A DNA stretch of 64,000 nt from Micromonospora mirobrigensis (GTDB taxonomy: Bacteria; Actinomycetota; Actinomycetes; Mycobacteriales; Micromonosporaceae), in contig NZ_FMCX01000003.1 in the NCBI RefSeq assembly GCF_900091555.1, positions 62,001-126,000 of the forward strand, given 5' to 3'. Of this stretch, positions 63,060-64,000 are shown piece after piece (the first letter of the stretch is position 1; the number at the start of each line of letters is the position of its first letter). The translations under genes and the position numbers were made by a program. The notes beneath the pieces are model-generated. The model saw only the letters and a program-made list of their open reading frames with translations. It made no database searches and was not told where the DNA came from.

Positions 63060-63626
63060 TCACTTGTCGTCGTGGTGCCCGCCCTCGGCGGCCTGCTGGG
63101 CGACCGCGTACCCCATCTGGAGGAAGTCGGAGGCCGCCACCGCGGTCAGCGCCGTGGCCACCAGCCGGGTCAGCCGGGGGGCCAGCACCAGTCCCGCCGT
63201 CATCCCGGTGGCCACCCAGACGGCCAGGCAGAACGGGCAGCTGACCAGCTCGCCGAGGGCGTGCCGGGTGGGGCTGCCCTCGTCGCGTACCTGCTCCATC
63301 ACCTCGCCGCTGCCGATCGGGTGGTCGTAGCGGGTGAAGGGCGCCCGCAGCGGGCTGGTGATGGCGTCCTTCGAGATCAGCCGGCTGAGCTTGTGGGTGG
63401 CGACGGCGAGCAGCAGCACGTCCTGCGTGGCGGGCCGCTCCGGCACCGGCCGACCCGTCGCCTTGACCAGGCCCACCAACGACCCGGTCACCGCCGCGTA
63501 CGTGCCCATCGCCTTGAGATAGCCCTCCAGCGGCCGGTGCTCGTGCGGCGCGTACGCCTGGCGCAGCCGCGCCACCTTCTGCTTCAGGCCACCGTCGGCC
63601 ACCGGCTTCTCCTCGGTTCTCGTCAC
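63060..63626 (-). CDS. DUF1360 membrane protein
   Basis: This 188-residue protein contains the DUF1360 hallmarks: LAVATHKLSRLISKDAITSP, LRAPFTRY, and GELVSCPFCLAVWVATGMTA with the conserved CPxC-like Cys pair. Three or four hydrophobic segments are visible (about 40-58, 68-80, 130-165). The family is found in actinobacteria and bacilli, and its function is unknown. It is followed on the same strand by no gene; the SRPBCC gene is 6 bases upstream. Confidence 0.85.
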   Translation of the reverse strand: MTRTEEKPVADGGLKQKVARLRQAYAPHEHRPLEGYLKAMGTYAAVTGSLVGLVKATGRPVPERPATQDVLLLAVATHKLSRLISKDAITSPLRAPFTRYDHPIGSGEVMEQVRDEGSPTRHALGELVSCPFCLAVWVATGMTAGLVLAPRLTRLVATALTAVAASDFLQMGYAVAQQAAEGGHHDDK

Positions 63627-63632
63627 GGGGGC

Positions 63633-63959
63633 TCAGCCCGCGGTCAGGTTGTCGGCGACCTCGCGGGCGAGGTTGTCCAGGATCTCGGCGGCCAGCCCGT
63701 GATCGGGTCCGGCCAGGTCCAGCAGCACCCGGGCCCCGCCGGCGTCACCCGGCTCGACGTCGATGTCGGCGGCCCAGCCGACGGGGTCGTCGCAGGTCCA
63801 GCGGGCCCGCATCTCGTCGGCGTCGACGTTCTCCAGCCGGTGCGTGCCGGAGCGGCGCAGCTCCTCCGGGAGCCAGGCCGCAGCCCGGTTAGGGTCGGTC
63901 GCGGTGTTGAACACCACCTCGGGTGGCGCGGACATGCCGCGCTCGGCGTGCTGCGCCAT
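63633..63959 (-). CDS. SRPBCC/START-like small protein
   Basis: This 108-residue protein resembles short SRPBCC (polyketide cyclase-like) domains: SAPPEVVFNTATDPNRAAAW at the N-terminus and LAAEILDNLAREVADNL as the C-terminal helix. It is shorter than the usual 140-150 residues. Its ATG overlaps the stop of the next upstream gene (TGATG), and DUF1360 follows after 6 bases, so the three are likely one operon. Confidence 0.7.
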   Translation of the reverse strand: MAQHAERGMSAPPEVVFNTATDPNRAAAWLPEELRRSGTHRLENVDADEMRARWTCDDPVGWAADIDVEPGDAGGARVLLDLAGPDHGLAAEILDNLAREVADNLTAG

Positions 63960-64000
63960 CAGACGTCCCGCAGCCGGCTCGGGTCGACCTCGCGGCCGGG
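63959..64000 (-). CDS. C-terminal end of a gene continuing beyond the right edge
   Basis: The last 13 codons (ending GREVDPSRLRDV) and a TGA at 63959-63961 lie in the window, overlapping the start of the SRPBCC gene. Too little is present to name it. Confidence 0.5.
   Translation of the reverse strand, partial: PGREVDPSRLRDV

Overview
The window is about 64 kb of very GC-rich DNA. Gene density, GTG starts, GTGA/ATGA stop-start overlaps, the EttA, SigE-type sigma factor, GH15 and F420/PPOX-type families, and several perfect intergenic palindromes all point to an actinomycete chromosome, most likely Micromonosporaceae (Micromonospora-like). The genus is inferred from gene content and repeat style; it was not tested by a search.

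Layout, left to right. 1-7055: an unidentified partial gene, a hotdog thioesterase and ettA on the minus strand, then otsA and an otsB::GH15 fusion gene on the plus strand. 7241-23113: a broken-up cobalamin block (siroheme synthase/SUMT fusion, cobT, cobC, cobB, cobQ, cobD). It is interleaved with a class A penicillin-binding protein, SURF1, an ATP-dependent DNA ligase, an M20 peptidase, a small P-loop kinase and a rhodanese. 23247-27258: a variant SSB, an HPF/RaiA-like ribosome factor with a possible upstream peptide, an alpha/beta hydrolase, a GNAT and a trypsin-fold protein without a visible catalytic triad.

27403-33538 is the most accessory part. A tRNA-Arg(UCU) gene is followed by three copies of its 3' half (27434, 28996, 33500). 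These delimit two tandem, decayed integrative elements of AICE (pSAM2-like) type. The first keeps only the catalytic half of a tyrosine integrase. The second keeps two small AICE-type genes and a divergent GntR-PP2C-like-NUDIX operon with repeated palindromic operators between them, plus an unknown gene and a GrpB-family gene. Each copy of the core is accompanied inside the element by a duplicated arm-type repeat, except the left end of the second element.

33659-39838: a membrane protein, a divergent HxlR/NAD(P)-binding pair, a GNAT and a kinase. Next comes an insertion-sequence graveyard: a decayed IS5/IS427-type element, a broken tetR, an intact SDR gene, an IS256-type fragment and an inverted second copy of the first IS. 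39900-48101: two SigE-family ECF sigma genes, each overlapping a membrane-anchored partner gene, then an oxidoreductase and a histidine kinase / kinase-like membrane protein / LuxR-type regulator operon. 48178-64000: lipid acyltransferase, VOC protein, a glycogen-debranching-type glucosidase with an SCP2-like partner, CBS protein, TMEM175-like channel, PPOX protein, asd, an M16 peptidase pair, PhoX-type phosphatase, DAHP synthase behind a candidate aromatic leader peptide, and small acidic proteins.

No rRNA, CRISPR array or replication origin was seen. The best candidates for new biology are the tandem AICE remnant with its GntR-PP2C-NUDIX operon, the putative aromatic attenuator, the CobB with its catalytic cysteine replaced, and the palindromic repeat that encodes the linker of the siroheme/SUMT fusion.
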